Of a stretch of DNA of 15,209 nt, positions 14,421 through 15,209 are shown in pieces. Each line of letters opens with the position of its first letter. Position 1 is the first letter of the stretch. A program made the translations under genes and the position numbers. The notes below the pieces were generated by a model that was given only the letters and a program-made list of their open reading frames with translations, had not been told where the DNA came from and did not search any database. Source of the DNA: Planctomycetia bacterium (lineage in GTDB: Bacteria; Planctomycetota; Planctomycetia; Pirellulales; UBA1268); contig RFPF01000053.1 in assembly GCA_009926295.1 (NCBI GenBank), positions 1 through 15,209 of the forward strand, read 5' to 3'.

Positions 14421-15209
14421 ATGACGCGCATCGCCCTTGGGAGTCGTGGACTGGGCGGCTTGGCCGCCGTGCTCGCCGCCTTCGTGGGTTCCTGCCCCTC
14501 GGCCATGGCCGCGGAGCCCCGGCCGGAGCGGCCCTACTCGACCGTCGCCCAATCGACGAGCGCGACCGCCGCCACGGGCCGGCGGCCGATCGGCCAGCGC
14601 ATCACCTCATCGAACCTGCCGCACCGCTCGCCGGCCGTCCCGCAGGCCCGTTCCGACGGCGCCGCCCGCAATGCAGTCCCGGCGAGGGTCGTCGACGCGC
14701 CACCGGCGCTCGCGTCACCGCCGCCGGTCGCAGACGTCCTGACGGAACCCGGCGAATTCGTGTCCGGCATCGACATCGCCGTGCTGGCGGACGAGGAGCC
14801 GAACGCGCCCGAGGAGGTCGCGGCGGCAGCCTCCGCGGATCGCGCGCCCGCGGCACCCCTCTGCGACGAGTCTTCGTCCGACGAAACCGACGCTGCTGAC
14901 GTCGGCGCATCCGAAGTCGACGTCGACGAATCGGCCGCGGATGCATCCGGCATTGCGCTCGCCGAGCCCGACGACACGGGCACGTCGGAACGCTCGCCGA
15001 TCGCGGCGGTCGCGCCCGTCGTCGAGCCGCGTGCGAAGGAGACGGTGCGCGACAGGCTCCTGCAGCGGATTCGGGGGGCGTTCGCCGCGCGGACGCACGC
15101 GTCCGCCAGCCCGGTCCGCGTGCCGGACGGACCGACGGCCTCCCCGCCCCCCCCTCAGCCGCCGGCGGCTCCCGAGACACCGCCCGCCCGGGCGCGAATC
15201 GAGTTCGAC
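14421..15209 (+). CDS. Secreted low-complexity acidic/proline-rich protein (3'-truncated)
   Basis: From the ATG at 14421 the frame stays open for all 263 codons to the window edge, with strong G/C at third positions, so it is coding. The start MTRIALGSRGLGGLAAVLAAFVG...SAMA|AEP is a Sec signal peptide cleaved near residue 30. The visible mature protein is mostly disordered in character: a Ser/Thr/Arg-rich stretch (about 35-85), an Ala/Asp/Glu-rich acidic stretch (about 112-190) with DESSSDETDAADVG, a short basic helix-like segment (AKETVRDRLLQRIRGAFAAR, about 212-231), then a proline-rich run (PPPPQPP). Only one Lys is present. No domain is recognisable; a folded domain may follow beyond the window. 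There is no obvious ribosome-binding site. It is divergent from bioB with a 135-bp gap. Confidence 0.8.
   Translation, partial: MTRIALGSRGLGGLAAVLAAFVGSCPSAMAAEPRPERPYSTVAQSTSATAATGRRPIGQRITSSNLPHRSPAVPQARSDGAARNAVPARVVDAPPALASPPPVADVLTEPGEFVSGIDIAVLADEEPNAPEEVAAAASADRAPAAPLCDESSSDETDAADVGASEVDVDESAADASGIALAEPDDTGTSERSPIAAVAPVVEPRAKETVRDRLLQRIRGAFAARTHASASPVRVPDGPTASPPPPQPPAAPETPPARARIEFD

Noticed and set aside
1..15209. A search by eye for a defence system, CRISPR array, prophage, insertion sequence, tRNA or riboswitch.
   Set aside because: No spaced repeats, transposase or integrase motifs, cloverleaf folds or conserved riboswitch cores were seen. The genes are housekeeping or planctomycete-type accessory genes, with codon use uniform across the window.

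Overview
The window is about 15 kb of dense, very GC-rich DNA carrying ordinary chromosomal genes in alternating orientations. The likely source is a planctomycete. The pointers are strong G/C at third codon positions, frequent strand switches between single genes or short operons, few convincing Shine-Dalgarno sites, a large HEAT-repeat lipoprotein, and several small secreted or accessory proteins of types I associate with Pirellula-like genomes. The taxonomic call is an inference from gene style; there is no rRNA or marker gene here.

Layout, left to right. (1) A 5'-truncated membrane-associated family 2 glycosyltransferase (to 1109). (2) A leftward purE-purK pair with overlapping ends (2955-1235), which carries out the carboxylation step of purine synthesis. 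(3) A rightward two-domain Sua5-type threonylcarbamoyl-AMP synthase (2992-4038), divergent from purE, that makes the precursor of the tRNA t6A modification. (4) A leftward TIGR01777/YfcH-like NAD(P)-binding epimerase-family protein (4967-4056). (5) A rightward MFS transporter (5013-6374). (6) A leftward secreted Gly/Trp-rich protein (7080-6385). (7) A rightward run: a 630-residue HEAT-repeat lipoprotein (7229-9121), a small Rossmann/methyltransferase-like protein (9241-9795), leuC and leuD (9839-11881), a secreted protein of unknown function (11886-12878) and a small TPR-like protein (12875-13198). (8) A leftward bioB of the Bacillus type (14285-13239). (9) A rightward secreted, low-complexity acidic/proline-rich protein that runs off the window (14421 onward).

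The clear pathway genes serve purine, leucine and biotin synthesis and tRNA modification. leuC, leuD, the secreted protein and the TPR protein are spaced or overlapped like one operon (gaps of 18 and 4 bp, then a 4-bp ATGA overlap). No intergenic gap exceeds 150 bp. I found no rRNA, tRNA, CRISPR array, insertion sequence, phage gene or defence system. The more interesting items are modest: a roughly 200-residue higher-order repeat in the HEAT protein, a strong hairpin plus a promoter-like box immediately before leuC, the same 8-mer ahead of bioB, and an extended purE tail whose coding sequence overlaps purK.
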